DNA of 64,000 bases from Chamaea fasciata (taxonomy: Eukaryota > Chordata > Aves > Passeriformes > Sylviidae): NCBI GenBank assembly GCA_029207755.1, contig JARCOQ010000002.1:55331172-55395171 (forward strand), in the 5' to 3' direction. A program made the position numbers and the translations under genes. The notes beneath the pieces were generated by a model. That model ran no database searches, had not been told where the DNA came from, and saw nothing but the letters and a program-made list of their open reading frames with translations. Positions 39,501-51,524 of this stretch are shown here, piece by piece; position 1 is the stretch's first letter; each line of letters begins with the position of its first letter.

Positions 39501-42500
39501 AATACATATTAAACTGACAACTCAAAATCTTCAATCTACTACTACCAATATGGCTGAGCTAGGGAGAATCAAAAGTATCAGAAATGTCTATTATGTCAAA
39601 ATCAGTAGTGCTCAAGATGCTTGGCCACTTTGTACTGCACAAACTGAAGCAAAATATACAGTGGATAGGGTACAAAAAATCTACCTTGCCCATTCCACAT
39701 GTTTCTATCAGAACTCAAGACAGCTGGGTTATTTCTCTTCATGATTGACCTTTTCTCAGCACTGAAGCCTTGCTCAGAGTCTTAAGTGGCTGCCATGTAA
39801 GTAAAGGAGTAGTTTCATGATATTCATCTGCCTTGTCCTCTCTGCCCTTCCAGGACTGATCAGGAGGTCAATCTGCCTTGTCCATTGTGAAATAACTTCT
39901 GCCACAGTAATTAGTACAGCTGAGATTAGAAATGTAAGCAAGTATTCACACAGGAGAGTACTTGCCCCCTATAATCTAGATGTTCAGATGGGGCCTCATA
40001 GCAGCAGGGTGCCTAGACTTCTAAGCAGTAAGTTTGGGATTTGTTCCATAACAAACAAGAAAAGATTCTTCAAAATTTAGACTCTCTTGAGCCAAACATA
40101 CATTATGCCATTTCTCCTTACAGCTCACTTCAGAGAAATATTATGATGGAAAATCTTCTAAGTCTGCTGAATTGGGCTGTTAGCCAAGCTGAGAGGAATT
40201 TCAAAAAGCAGCCTCTCTTCCATATTTTCAATCCAGAAATACAGCTGCAGTGGACAAGGGCAGATTTACCCTTCATTGTGATTATTCTGGCCCCAGCAAG
40301 GTCCCAGAGTCCTGCATGCAGATAATACATACAGTTACCATTATCTGCCTCCCATAATTAACGGTGGTCCTCTCCCTGCCTTCATAGACTGGAAGCCTGT
40401 GAGTGCATGGCATGCCTGTAGCAGGGTTGAATTAGGGATGAAGAAAGAGGAGAACTGAGATAAGTCCATAAGAATTCGATACTCCAACCCTTCCAGGTTT
40501 TGGGAAAGAATCCTGACCACACAAAGAAGCCTTGATAGCTTTAGCAACTGTGGTAAACAGCTACACACAGGAAGATGCTTGGCAGAACCACTCTCTGCTC
40601 AGACAATAAGGTAGGAGGCCACGTTTCCACATGGATAAATTCTTCTTGCACTAGATCTTTAATAGACAGGTGTAGAAATGTCTTCATCATCATGACGCTG
40701 TCTTTTTCTGCCTCTTCTATCCAAGAGTGTCTCACCATGGATATCTGTTTCAGGCCAGCTGCATCCCAAATGAGATTTTTGTTCCCTGCTTCTGTTTGTG
40801 TATAACAGGCTCCAAGACTGCTGCAGAGCCAAGGAATGACTGGTAGCTTTTTCAGTCTCAGATATTGGCTCCATAGAAAGTGGTTGATCATTAGCCTGTG
40901 CACTCTTTAACTCACTTGCTAAAAGGAAAGCTGCTGTATACCTCTTTTCTCCTATAATTTATTATAGTGAGCAAACAACCTCATTCTTTCCTTCTAGCCT
41001 CGGCCCAGTTTGCTAGGGCTAAATGAGTACTTACAAAAGCATCCAGTCCTGATGTGAATATAATTCAAGGAATGAATTTTCAGTGTTGCACATTTTTTCT
41101 CCCTGAAAAAACTGTGAAGTTATTTCCATACTATTTTAGTTTCTTAGTACCAGCTTTCCAGCCTCAGATACTTAAAAAGTTTTGCTTCATTTATAAATGC
41201 TCTCCTACCATATATTTTGTGTTAGCCTCAAAAATAACAACTGTTTTTCACTTTCTGGGTTGAGCCTCCTTCATGAAGATTGTTTCTGGAACAATGTGAT
41301 GAATTATGAGTTATAGCTGGGAAGCCTAAAATAAATCCTAATTGAAGTGCAATAGGTTATGACTAGGAAAAAACAGGAAAAATAGGGAAAAGAGGGAAAC
41401 CAAGGTCATTCAATTAAGGCTGTTTGAAGCTTTTTTTTTTTTCTTTTTTTTTTTTGTATCAAAAAAGCACCACTTTGAAAGCTTACCAGAAAGAAACTCA
41501 AGTCTCTGTACAAAGTTCAAACTCTCCTTCTAAAAGGGCATGTAAGTGAAAATTGATTAACACCTAATTGACATTAAAGGCAGAATCTGGAGAACGAAAA
41601 GCTGAAGGGTCATCTTAGGAAAGACTAATGGAGCTAAATGTTGTAAGTAAAACTTAGATAAACATTTATTGAAGGGAATATAACAATCTACAATCTATAA
41701 AGGAAATATTTATTGAAGACATAAGAGGACTGGTTCATGCAGATAAATATACATAAATAGTAAGATGAGCTCTGTGGAAGACAGGCTCTTTTCAGCATAA
41801 ATTGAGATGTTAATATTTGTTTTAATTTGTAATGGTACTTTTTCAATTTTAAAGTTTATTTATTTTTTAAAGTTTATTTTAGATTACTCCTAGTATTCAA
41901 AAGGGGAATAAGAGTTGCTTCAAAAATTGTATTGAAATCTGTCATCCTGAAGATGTTGAAACTAGCTTTGTCTAAATCTTTACCCTTTCTCCTTAAAGAA
42001 CATTTCAGTTTGAGCAGTTGAACTTTCCCATTTTGTGATGCCTGTATTTTCTAACAGACTTCTATGTTAAATAGTAATGTAAACTAATAAAGAGGCTTCA
42101 GCTGAAGTTTGCACTTCCTAGCCAATATACACACAGTCAGTCCCTCCTTAAGAAGCCATCATTAAAGGAAATTAGAGAAGTATAATTGTACATGGGACAA
42201 GACTCTAAAACCCAAAATATGTTTCTCTGATGAACACATCTAGTAGATAAGGAGAGTGCAGAATTATCTTTAACTTTGCCGGTCTCATTAAAAGCAAAAA
42301 ATTGCTACTAACCTAGCACCTAAAATGTTAAGTGAAAGCAGGTTGCTCAGGAGATTTTTCTCAAAATATTTCACCATCATGGCACTATATTTTTGTTGCA
42401 ATGTCATTTATGTCAGCAACATATAGTTTGAACAAAAGCTACAACATAAACATCAGTATCAACTCTGCATCTGTTTCTGCCATGGCTAGCATGGAGTTAC

Positions 42501-45500
42501 ATGAGCCAGGATGTGTCAGTGCTGAGGGAACTCATGGATCCAAGTTGCAGGATAACTGAGGGAACTGAGGGAGATCTAAGTATCAAATACAGCAATAAAC
42601 ATCCACAAGAGTAAAGGAGCCTCTCTAAGGAGTTTCTTGATTGACTCACCTTTGATGTCCTGCAGCTTTTTATTGGGATGATATAAAGAAGAAAGCAGAG
42701 AGTCAAAATAAAATCATCTGCATGACCCAGTTTTCTTTAATGATAGTTTTATGAAGCACTTACTAAAAGCACATATTAGAACTGACTGAAAGTGTTTGAG
42801 TCACCTGACACAATTTTGTTTTTACAGCTGAGTTTTTTGTGATTCATTCTTGTGCAGGAAAATCAAGTTCACATATATCTAAGAAAGATAACCAAAGCAA
42901 AACAGAAATGTTTTCCTTTAGCTGCAACATATGCTTCAGTATTGCTTTAGGAGCTCAACAGAGCTCAGTGCTTCAAAGAGAAATGCTAAGGTATTTATTT
43001 CAGACAACTGTTGTTGGAAAAATCACTTTCCATTGAAACATCTGACCAGAAATATGATTCACTGCTTAAAAATATTACAAAAGATTATATATCTTGAACT
43101 GTAAACATTGTTTTCAGGCTCCCTTATAAAAAGCAGGTTCAGTTTTATGGTAGGCTTACCCCTCATTTTTATGTTGCAATCCATTTATTTCAGATGTTTA
43201 GGCCTTTGCTACAAGTAGAAGGAGAAAGATCCACGAAACAAAACACAGTAGTTAGTAGTTCTGAATTACATTTGCATAAGAAGAGAGAAAATGAACCCTT
43301 AGATAAAATTAATTGCAAAAAGAATTCTCTTAGTTTAGTCACATATTGATTTTTGTCTCAGATCTCTTTTCAGTTGCAGGAATCAAATAGAAATCCATGC
43401 CATGTCCTTGCTCCCATGGCTGTCAGAATTCAGGTTGCCCTGGAGCCATGATGCTGCACTCGTAGAAGGATAAGAGAGAGAACTGAGTCCTGCTGTCTTT
43501 TGGAGACCATGTTCCCAAAATTCTTCTGTGGGTCTCCTCTCAGCCCTGAGAGCTTGCAGAAAAAGACAGACAGCCAAGTACTTGTAATGCGAGATGCTAC
43601 TATAAATTAAACGCTTGCTAATGAAAGATCAGAGGGATCACTTAAAAAAGCTAGCTTCCTATTTCTCTGCATGCCTTTGGGAAATACATAATCATGCTTT
43701 TTAGCAGTACAGCCACAGGCACTGTATATTTAAACCAAGCACAACAGCAAAATCCCTGTGTCTTATAAAAATGTGTTACACTGGATAATGATTAGCAGCA
43801 TCCTGGATATAAGAATATATTCAACCAGGACAGTTTTTAAATCCACATACATATCTATCCAAGTCATTCATCTGTAAGCATTGGATTGTATCTGCTGGAA
43901 ATGGAAAGTAGAACAAGGCAGCCTCACAGGCAGAGCTTGCTGTCAGTCTTTGGAGGTATGTAAATCCCTCAGCAGGTCAATACACTATTTCCTCTGTCAC
44001 ATATAGGATTTACTACTCCTGTCAGCGCACTGTCCTGTTAATATTGTTGCACAAGAGGCCGGAGTTCAGGAAGGACTTCAGTACTCAGAGAACAAAAGCT
44101 TCACACACATGACATTAAGGCGAGTGCACGCGCGCAGCCCCTCTGCGCCTCAGAGCAAATGAGTGCAGCTCATCTCCCTCTTTGCATCGCCCAGCAGCAA
44201 ACTGAACATGGAGTGGAAATGAGGAGAGCAGCGAGGGAATCTAGGAATATTGACTTCTTTGCCATGTAAGCTGGAAAGTGATAGTTCTTTGGGAAATCTG
44301 TTAAATGGGAATGGTTTGGAGGATAGTGATAAAGACCCTGTGCTGAGAACAAGAAGTTTCATACTGCTGCTAAAAGAACAAAAAAGCACAAGCATACAAA
44401 AGAAAGCAGCGCTGGTGCTGCTCTGAGCAGAATGGCATCTGTGTCTTCCAACCCCCTGTAACCAGATTCACAGTCCTCACAGGGTGATTGTGAGTGGTGC
44501 TGGACAGAAATACAGCATGCACAAGAGATAAGCATGAGGAAAACAACACAAGCAAAGATGACCATTTTCAAGTCCATGATACTGCTGGGGAAAAGAGATG
44601 CTTTCCTGTAATTGAATGCTTTTAATGTGGGAGGGATTACATACTTTCTGTGAGTCAAGATGTGCCCAAATGCTTTGCTGAATGTCCAGGCCCATGGCTT
44701 CTGAATTTGTAGCCAGTCACAAAGGCAACTGTCAAATGCAAAACTGCCTTGCCCCCATCCTGTCTCCTCAGGTTGTCAGTAGAGAGACACCAGTAGTCAC
44801 TGATGGGACTGACCCCTACAAATGCATTTAAAACATTTTTCATCTAATTTCCTTAATAGTTTTCACCTTTGCCATACCTGTGGCAATAAATGGCATGGTT
44901 TGGGTAAACATTTCACTAATTATCTCAGGTTTTGATCTATGCCGCTGAAGTTGCACACTGCTTCCCCAGGCAGACAGCTTTGCTAGAGCTGCCCTCTTCT
45001 ACTGGAATAGTGAATAAAGCCTTTCTCAGACACGTTTTAGTACACTTCAGTCAAGTGTATAATGTAAATAAAGAGGCCCATATTGGGAATCTACAATAGC
45101 AGCAAATGTTAATTGCACAGTAACAACTAGCAAAAACAATATTCAATGTGATCATATCATGTGCTCTCCTCAGGGCACACAGTTATCATAATTAATCATG
45201 TTATTTAATAACAATAATAGGGCAAATGCAGCTTATAAATTCAATGGATATTAGGTTAATAAATGGGATCTGATAATTAGTTAGGTACGGCTGAACATTT
45301 TATGAAGCATTTTAAGAGCTTCTCTAGAGGTGGTGAATGAAGGGTGATGTGCTTGCCTCCTTCAGTGAGCAACAAGAATGAAAAGTAAATAAACAGAGAT
45401 GTGAAACAGTCAAGTCTCCTTATTATCATACCCTTCCTCCAAACTTATTTTTTTTTAAAGCCAGGATTACAATGCCTTTGTAGCAAGGACTTTTGAAAGA

Positions 45501-48025
45501 AGCTATGATTCAGAGCCTAGTCTGATTTGAGACTGAACCTTACAATATTTTCTTATCGATCATGGAGCTTTTCACCTCAGTCATCCACTGCAGATGACTG
45601 TTTCCTGTCTTGAAAGGTTTACAGTTTAGGTAATTCATGTAAAAGAAAAAAAAAAAAAAGAACAATTGTGGTAATGATTTATCTTCCAAAAGGTGAAGCC
45701 TTTGGTGTTTCTGCTAATTCTAATATTCTCTTCAGCTTGCACAGCCCTATCATGACCTGTAAATGGTATTTTTCTAAACATAAAATCTCTACTGTAATCA
45801 TTGAGCAGGTAAGAACAAGACAGGGCTTGCTATCAGTATCATGTTAATGTGACCTAATATACAGTTGAGCATTTGAACTGTGGTAAGTAGCATGACTGCA
45901 AGCTCTTTCTACTTACTGCAAGGACAAATGAATTAGTTTAAAACCATCTTTGAGGTGAGATGGGAGAACAGCAGGTACATGGGCCCCTATGGTGCTTCAG
46001 CTGTCAAGTACCTTTCAGAACCAAGTAACTCAGCTGTTTTTGATGGCACACCCTTAATCCACAAGGGAAGAGTAAGGTTAAGTGAAGGGCGCCACTGATG
46101 GACAAGCTCTGGCTGAGTTTCAGGTGCAGGGACTGAAAGCTGTGTAGTGCTACTGCCCCTATAGCTTCAAGAAGGATACCTTACACACCTCACTGCTACG
46201 TCAGTCAGTATCCATAAAGTGGTACAGAAATCAGGGTAAAGGAACAGAACTAAAAGGTGAAGGTAGGCTGTTGAGTTGTTTTTTTTAACTACTGCAACAA
46301 GATAAGCCTGTCAGTGTCCATACAATTATACTATCCTGTATTTAGAACAAGTCAATAATACATGTAATACACACCAGTAGCTGGTGTGCAGCAACGTGCT
46401 TGGCAACTCTAAACTGAGTAGTGTGAGTGTTGCCTCTGTTGGACCCTGAGCCTCCAGTTTGAAGCCAGCTGAATGGTGAAAGCAATGGAGGGGTTTTAAA
46501 AAGGTAACTGAAAATTGTCAATAACTGCAGGGCTACAGCAGCAGCAGAATGGTATTTCTGAAGAAGTAAGATAGTTGGCAGAAGCATATTTTTTTCATAG
46601 ACGGTTACAGTCAGAGAACATACTGAGAGCCAGGCTCTTCTCTGAGAAATACCATTCACAGGTAAAAGGAAGTTTTAACAAAAAAGTCTGTTCTTCCAGA
46701 AAACAAGGAAAGGTCTAATTCAGTCAGCTCCGAATCAAAATGAAAACAGATTATTGCTCAAGCACAGATATTATAATAACTTGGCAGATGACTGCAGAGG
46801 CAAAATTAGCAGCGTGTGAGCGGTGCTTTGCAAACTGCACGGTTTTGACCCCCATCCATGCATCCATCCATCCATCTGTGCCTCCAGGATGGAAGAGCAG
46901 CGCGAGCGAGCACTGACCTCTAGCGGGCAGAGCATCAGACAGGGGAAAGCTCGCAGAATCCAAAATAGAAAGTACGTCATTCGCGCCGCTGGCCCCAGGC
47001 TTGTGCTTGGCAGCCCTGCAAGCCGCAATCAGCATGGCTTTACTGTGAGCAATCCCTCACTGTGTGCGTGTCAGAAAACATCATGTCTCTTGTAAAATCT
47101 AGAGGCTTTTTTTTTTTTTTAATGGCCAAAAGTAAACCGTGCACACTTAAAATTTGCTTAGTAAGACACGGAAGTCCAGTGGTCAGTAAAACTAACTCTG
47201 GATAAATTCACAGAAATTTTAGAGATTTATGGGCATTCTTGAGACTGTGTCAATGACAGTATCAAAGCACGACCATTTCAAGAAAAAACAACAACAACAA
47301 CAAATCGTAAGGAGACATAAACATATACATCATAAATTAAGGGTTTTAGTCCTAATTTCCTGCAACCAAAAATTACAGAATGGTGAGAGTTCATACATTT
47401 TCAGTGTCTGCCCCAAAGGAGCCTGCTTGCTTTTCACTTTCTAGTAGTTTTCCATAGGAAAAGTATGTAAATATTTTGGATTTCTTTAAACTAATCCAAA
47501 GTGGAAAATTAATCCCATGCACAAAATTTTGTAAGGCTTCAGCCGAAACTATCAAAGTTGGGTGTCTCAAACAAGTAACGTGCAATACTGGCTTCCCTTC
47601 CTGAGATAGCTATGTCATACTTAGTGTCATTCAGCAGGCTCAACCAGAAGCTAATGAAGATTGGCATTTTTTTGGGCTTCCACTACGTTAAGATAGTGAG
47701 GTTTATGGAAAATATTTGGTCAAGGAGGATCCATAAACTTGAAGCTTGTATCTGGGTTTTGTAGAAGGATTTTGCCACTTGTGTGGGTTGTCCTTGTTTC
47801 CTTTGCACCCTATCTCACACGAGAACTTTTGTCCCCACACCACAGGTACTTATTCTTGCTTCAGAAGGGCAAGGAAAGGAACAAGCAGGAGAATCTCAAG
47901 ACCCATGGATTCCCTACTGCAAGTCTGTGAAAGAAAGGAGGAAAAACTTCTATGAGGAGAGCAGGATGCCAGACAATACAGCAGACTTATTATCGAAATG
48001 CCGTTCTAGGGTAAGAGATATTGTC
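36521..48025. other. Intergenic sequence downstream of LACC1
   Basis: No exon is supported in these 11.5 kb. The LACC1 3' UTR must occupy the right end, but I see no clear AATAAA on the minus strand. Simple tracts include (TA)n at about 37,582-37,598, T-rich 41,431-41,455, a 13- to 14-base A run at about 45,647, (ATCC)n at 46,855-46,877, T14 at about 47,107 and (AAC)n at 47,287-47,303. A small CpG cluster lies at 44,120-44,155 and another at 46,895-47,025. The AT-rich stretch 45,030-45,310 looks like a possible conserved non-coding element. Confidence 0.55.
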
Positions 48026-51000
48026 TCAATCTTTGATTGATATGAAGCCAATCTGTGTCCCAAAGTTAGTGCCATCACGAAAGTGAGAGTAAAATTTATC
48101 AGGGTGGCATGCAGTACAGAAAGTGATGTTTTGGTTCTGGTCTGTGATAGAATCATCTTGGATATTCTTGGGAAGAATCCCACCTCTCTCAAGAAGAATC
48201 CTGGAAAAAAAAAAAAAAAGAAAGAGAAACAGAAAATATTGTTTTTTCTACATCCTCACATTCCATAAGGCACTATTGTTAAGGAAGAACCTCAAGTACC
48301 AACTGTACAAACTGTACCAATATTGTGATTTGGGCTTTCATTTGCTTTGTTTCTTTCTTTCAGTACTAGACTAAAATAATTACTTTCCTGCATCCTGTAA
48401 AATCACATTAAATTTGGACTTTTGTCTGTAATCCATAAAGGAAAAATATATAACAATATAACAATAAAATAATAGCTGAAATCCAGTAAAAGTGAGCAAA
48501 TACTATTAATTCAAAAGTATCCTTTCTGGATCTGCAAAGAACTAGACAGTACTTTGTTGAGAACCCTCACCATATTAGTCCTGAATAATACAGTATCAAA
48601 ATAATTATTAGTAATTAATGTGGAATTAGTCTTTTGTTCTCTCAGGAGGCTTACCTTGTTGCTCTTCTGATGTCAATATAAGGATTTGCAGAGTCAAATA
48701 GTCTCACACACTTTGGATCAATTCTGTGAAATTCTTTTGCTGATTCGTGAGGGAGTTTATAGCAGCAAGGTCCCACGGACGGGCCCAGCACCACAAGGAT
48801 ATCTTTCATGTTACAGCCATATTCAGATACCATAGCATTTACTGTGGCCATAGACACTCCTAACAGTGTGCCCTTCCATCCTGTGAGAAATGAGAAGTTG
48901 AAAAAAAATTGGTATAAATTTTCTTTTTAATTTTCTAGCAGCTAAAAATATATGCAATTATTAAAGGTATAAATTAGGAGATGCATTTACACCTAAAATT
49001 AAATAATTATATCTAAAAATAAATTAGCTTAGAACCTGCCCCCCCAAATATACACATTAACAGCAATCATTTTTCTACATATAATTTACAATTTATTATT
49101 TCGATATATAATAAGAATAATAAAATAATAAAAATATATAATATAATAATAATAATATATATTATTTATTTCTAATATAATTTTGTGGAGATAGAAACTA
49201 GAAAGAATGGTTTAGATTAGAATTCCAGAGTTCTTTTTCCCAAGTGTCCTGGTTTGGGCAATTAGAGCATAATTCACAGCTCCTCTGTGCTTGAAACATT
49301 TAAATGGAATACAACAGAAATATGCCAGAAATATATTTTTATAATATGGTCAAAGTGTTTTATTGCTGTTTTTAGGGGGAAAAAACCCCAGGCACAAGCT
49401 AGAGATATACTTTGGAATAGACAAGGAAGCCAAATTTGCACTTGGGGATTGTTCGCAACAGACAGAAGAAAGCCTAGCTTTGGGTTCTCGTATCTCAGCT
49501 TGAGTCCCAGGAAATCTTTACATTGCACAGGGAGTGCAATTCGTACCAGAATGAGCAGCACCACAGGCTCTTCTGACAGGATCAGCAAACAGCACCGGTA
49601 TGCAGTCAGCACCTGGAGCTGCCAGCGTGACACCCTTCTGATCCGTAACTATTCCATCATAGTCGTCAGGCTCTGTCTTTCCCATAATGCACACAGCATT
49701 AGCGTGATCAACCTGTCAAAACAAAACCAGAATGTGGACAGTGATATGGCTGCAAAACAACCCAGCTCTGACTGGTACAAGGTTTTTTCTTTGACATGAA
49801 AGTCTTCTGCACTAACTGATTATGTACAGAAATCAGGTGCTCCCTTGTTCAAATGCCCTAAAGATGTTTCAGTAGAAAGCCACTATAGAAGCAGTAGTGT
49901 ATTTCTCTTTTAGGAGAAAGTGCTCTGATCAGTTATCTGATTATTCTATTTTGTGGTAAGTTAAATATTAGAACAGACTTGGAAGAATCAGTGCTGCTTC
50001 TCCACATTGTGCCAAATGGCTGATAGTTTCGATGGCTATTCTCCCAGATAAGCTGCCAGCATAAATGTTTTAACTGTCCTGCTTATCACAGCTTCTTGCT
50101 GACAAAGATAAGAATAATGCCTACAATTTAGCCAGTGATACATGAAGGAACATCCGAGCCATTTACTTGAATCCATTGTTTTATAAGATACCTTGACTCT
50201 GTGAAAAGCTTCTGGGTTAAATCCTGCAGCATTAGCTAGCCGGCGGAGATTTTCTTTAACAACGACTTGAGGGTCCCTCCGCTTGGAGCTGCTGAAGAGA
50301 TTGCAGGAGCTTAGAGTTGGTATATAGGAGATCCCACCTGTCCTTGTGGTGAACCCATGTAAGAAAATATCATCTGGCAAGGCAAGAAAACACAACAAAC
50401 AATTGCTTTCAAAACAAGGTCAAACCAGCTATTACATGGGTTTATACCGAAGAGACTTGGAATCAGCCAATCAAATAGAGTAGTGATTTGCCTTGGATTT
50501 AGCTGTGGCATTTAAGTTTAAGGATTCCTAATTTCCTTCTTGCTCATAATCATGCCATAGCAGGGACACTGCGACATCAGGCATGTCTGGGGCTACAGAC
50601 CAGCAGAAACTCTTATCCTGCCTTTCCAAATTATGATGGTAACTCTCAAAGTGTGCAATTCCCACACAGACAGGAGGAGATTTTATTTTAACTCCCACAC
50701 AGACAGGAGGTCTGCCCTCACTAAAACCAGGACTGTTTCCTCGGATCATGCTCAGGCCTGGAATGGTCTTGCCAGCCTTTTGCTTTATTTCTATTGACAC
50801 TTCTTCCTCTTATACACATTTATATACACTATTACAACATCATATAGAGTTATTTGATGCCTGAAGGCATTTCCAAATCTTGTCCATTTTGCAACTCCCT
50901 TGAAGAAGTGTGCTCGGTAACAGTCTCTGTAAAAACTATTATCTGGAACTCTCTACCTGGGATCAGGGAAGATCTGAGGATGGTGAGTTCCCCTTTCAGG

Positions 51001-51524
51001 CTTGGCAGGCTCTCCAAGTACATCTGAATCTCACTTCGGATGAGTGCCACGTCCTGTGAAGGAAGTATTTGCCCTTCATGCTGATGTTCAGATATCTGCA
51101 GGTTTTCACTGTCAGATATCACCTGTAAATCCTCAAATTCAAACTGGTAGACTGCTGTAAAGAGATGGTCTATATACACTTTCATTAAGTCTTTTCTTAA
51201 GGTGGGGAGAATAACTTTAATGATGCTCAGGTCTTTTTCATCCAATCTCTGTTTGATGGCATACAAAGCAGCAGCTGTAGTCTGAGCACATACCACCTCC
51301 AGTCTTTTCTTCAGACTCTGAAAACCTCTCAGAGCTGCAAGCAAGAACTCTTGTTCACCTTTCCTTTCACTCCCCTGCCCCTGGCAACACATGACATAAA
51401 CACACGGAGCATGGATGGCAGAGCATTTCTCAATAGCTTCCAGAGTGTTGTGCAGTAATCCTTGGATGTTGTTCTGCAAGTTGGCTGGGAGGCTGAACAG
51501 ATCTATCAGTACTGCTTCCACCAT
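48026..51524 (-). CDS. LACC1: LACC1 / FAMIN, laccase-domain purine-metabolism enzyme; complete, 5 coding exons
   Basis: Coding exons on the minus strand are 51524-50957, 50373-50192, 49712-49547, 48880-48655 and 48200-48026, totalling 1,317 nt or 438 residues plus TGA. Every intron is GT-AG (583, 479, 666 and 454 bp) and frames join in phases 1, 0, 1 and 2. Residues 1-189, starting [10 protein letters not shown], form the less conserved N-terminal part. From about residue 190 ([15 protein letters not shown]) to 438 lies the Cu-oxidase_4/YfiH-type domain. By family knowledge the metal or catalytic triad is His, Cys, His; here these are H253 (VDHAN), C287 (GADC) and H304 (AHSGWKG). GPSVGPCC and a CTACHPDKF stretch near the C-terminus are also family-typical. 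Length is close to the human protein (about 430). In mammals the protein acts in macrophage purine nucleoside metabolism, despite the laccase name. The ATG begins the conserved N-terminus; an acceptor-like CAG ends at 51553, giving a 28-nt 5' UTR piece. I found no clear poly(A) signal downstream. Confidence 0.96.
49075..49180. repeat. AT-rich (TAA/TA)n block in a LACC1 intron
   Basis: Almost pure A/T with runs of ATA, AATA and TATA lies in the intron between LACC1 coding exons 3 and 4, about 200 bp from the exon 4 acceptor. Low-complexity; no coding content. Confidence 0.9.
50661..50711. repeat. Short direct repeat in a LACC1 intron
   Basis: The 17-mer CCCACACAGACAGGAGG occurs twice, separated by about 16 bp, in the intron between the first two LACC1 coding exons. 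It looks like a local duplication without known role. Confidence 0.85.

Noticed and set aside
44110..44180. Small cluster of CG dinucleotides that might be a promoter.
   Set aside because: Too short and too few to be a CpG island; no exon nearby.
1..48025. Searched by eye for SERP2 or SMIM2 exons, expected on this side of LACC1 from the human gene order.
   Set aside because: No reading frame resembling SERP2 was found, and I do not know a bird SMIM2 to compare; these genes probably lie beyond the window or are absent.
49246..49262. TGTCCTGGTTTGGGCAA resembles the start of avian LTRs.
   Set aside because: The match is limited to about the first dozen bases, with no LTR body, TATA box or target duplication.
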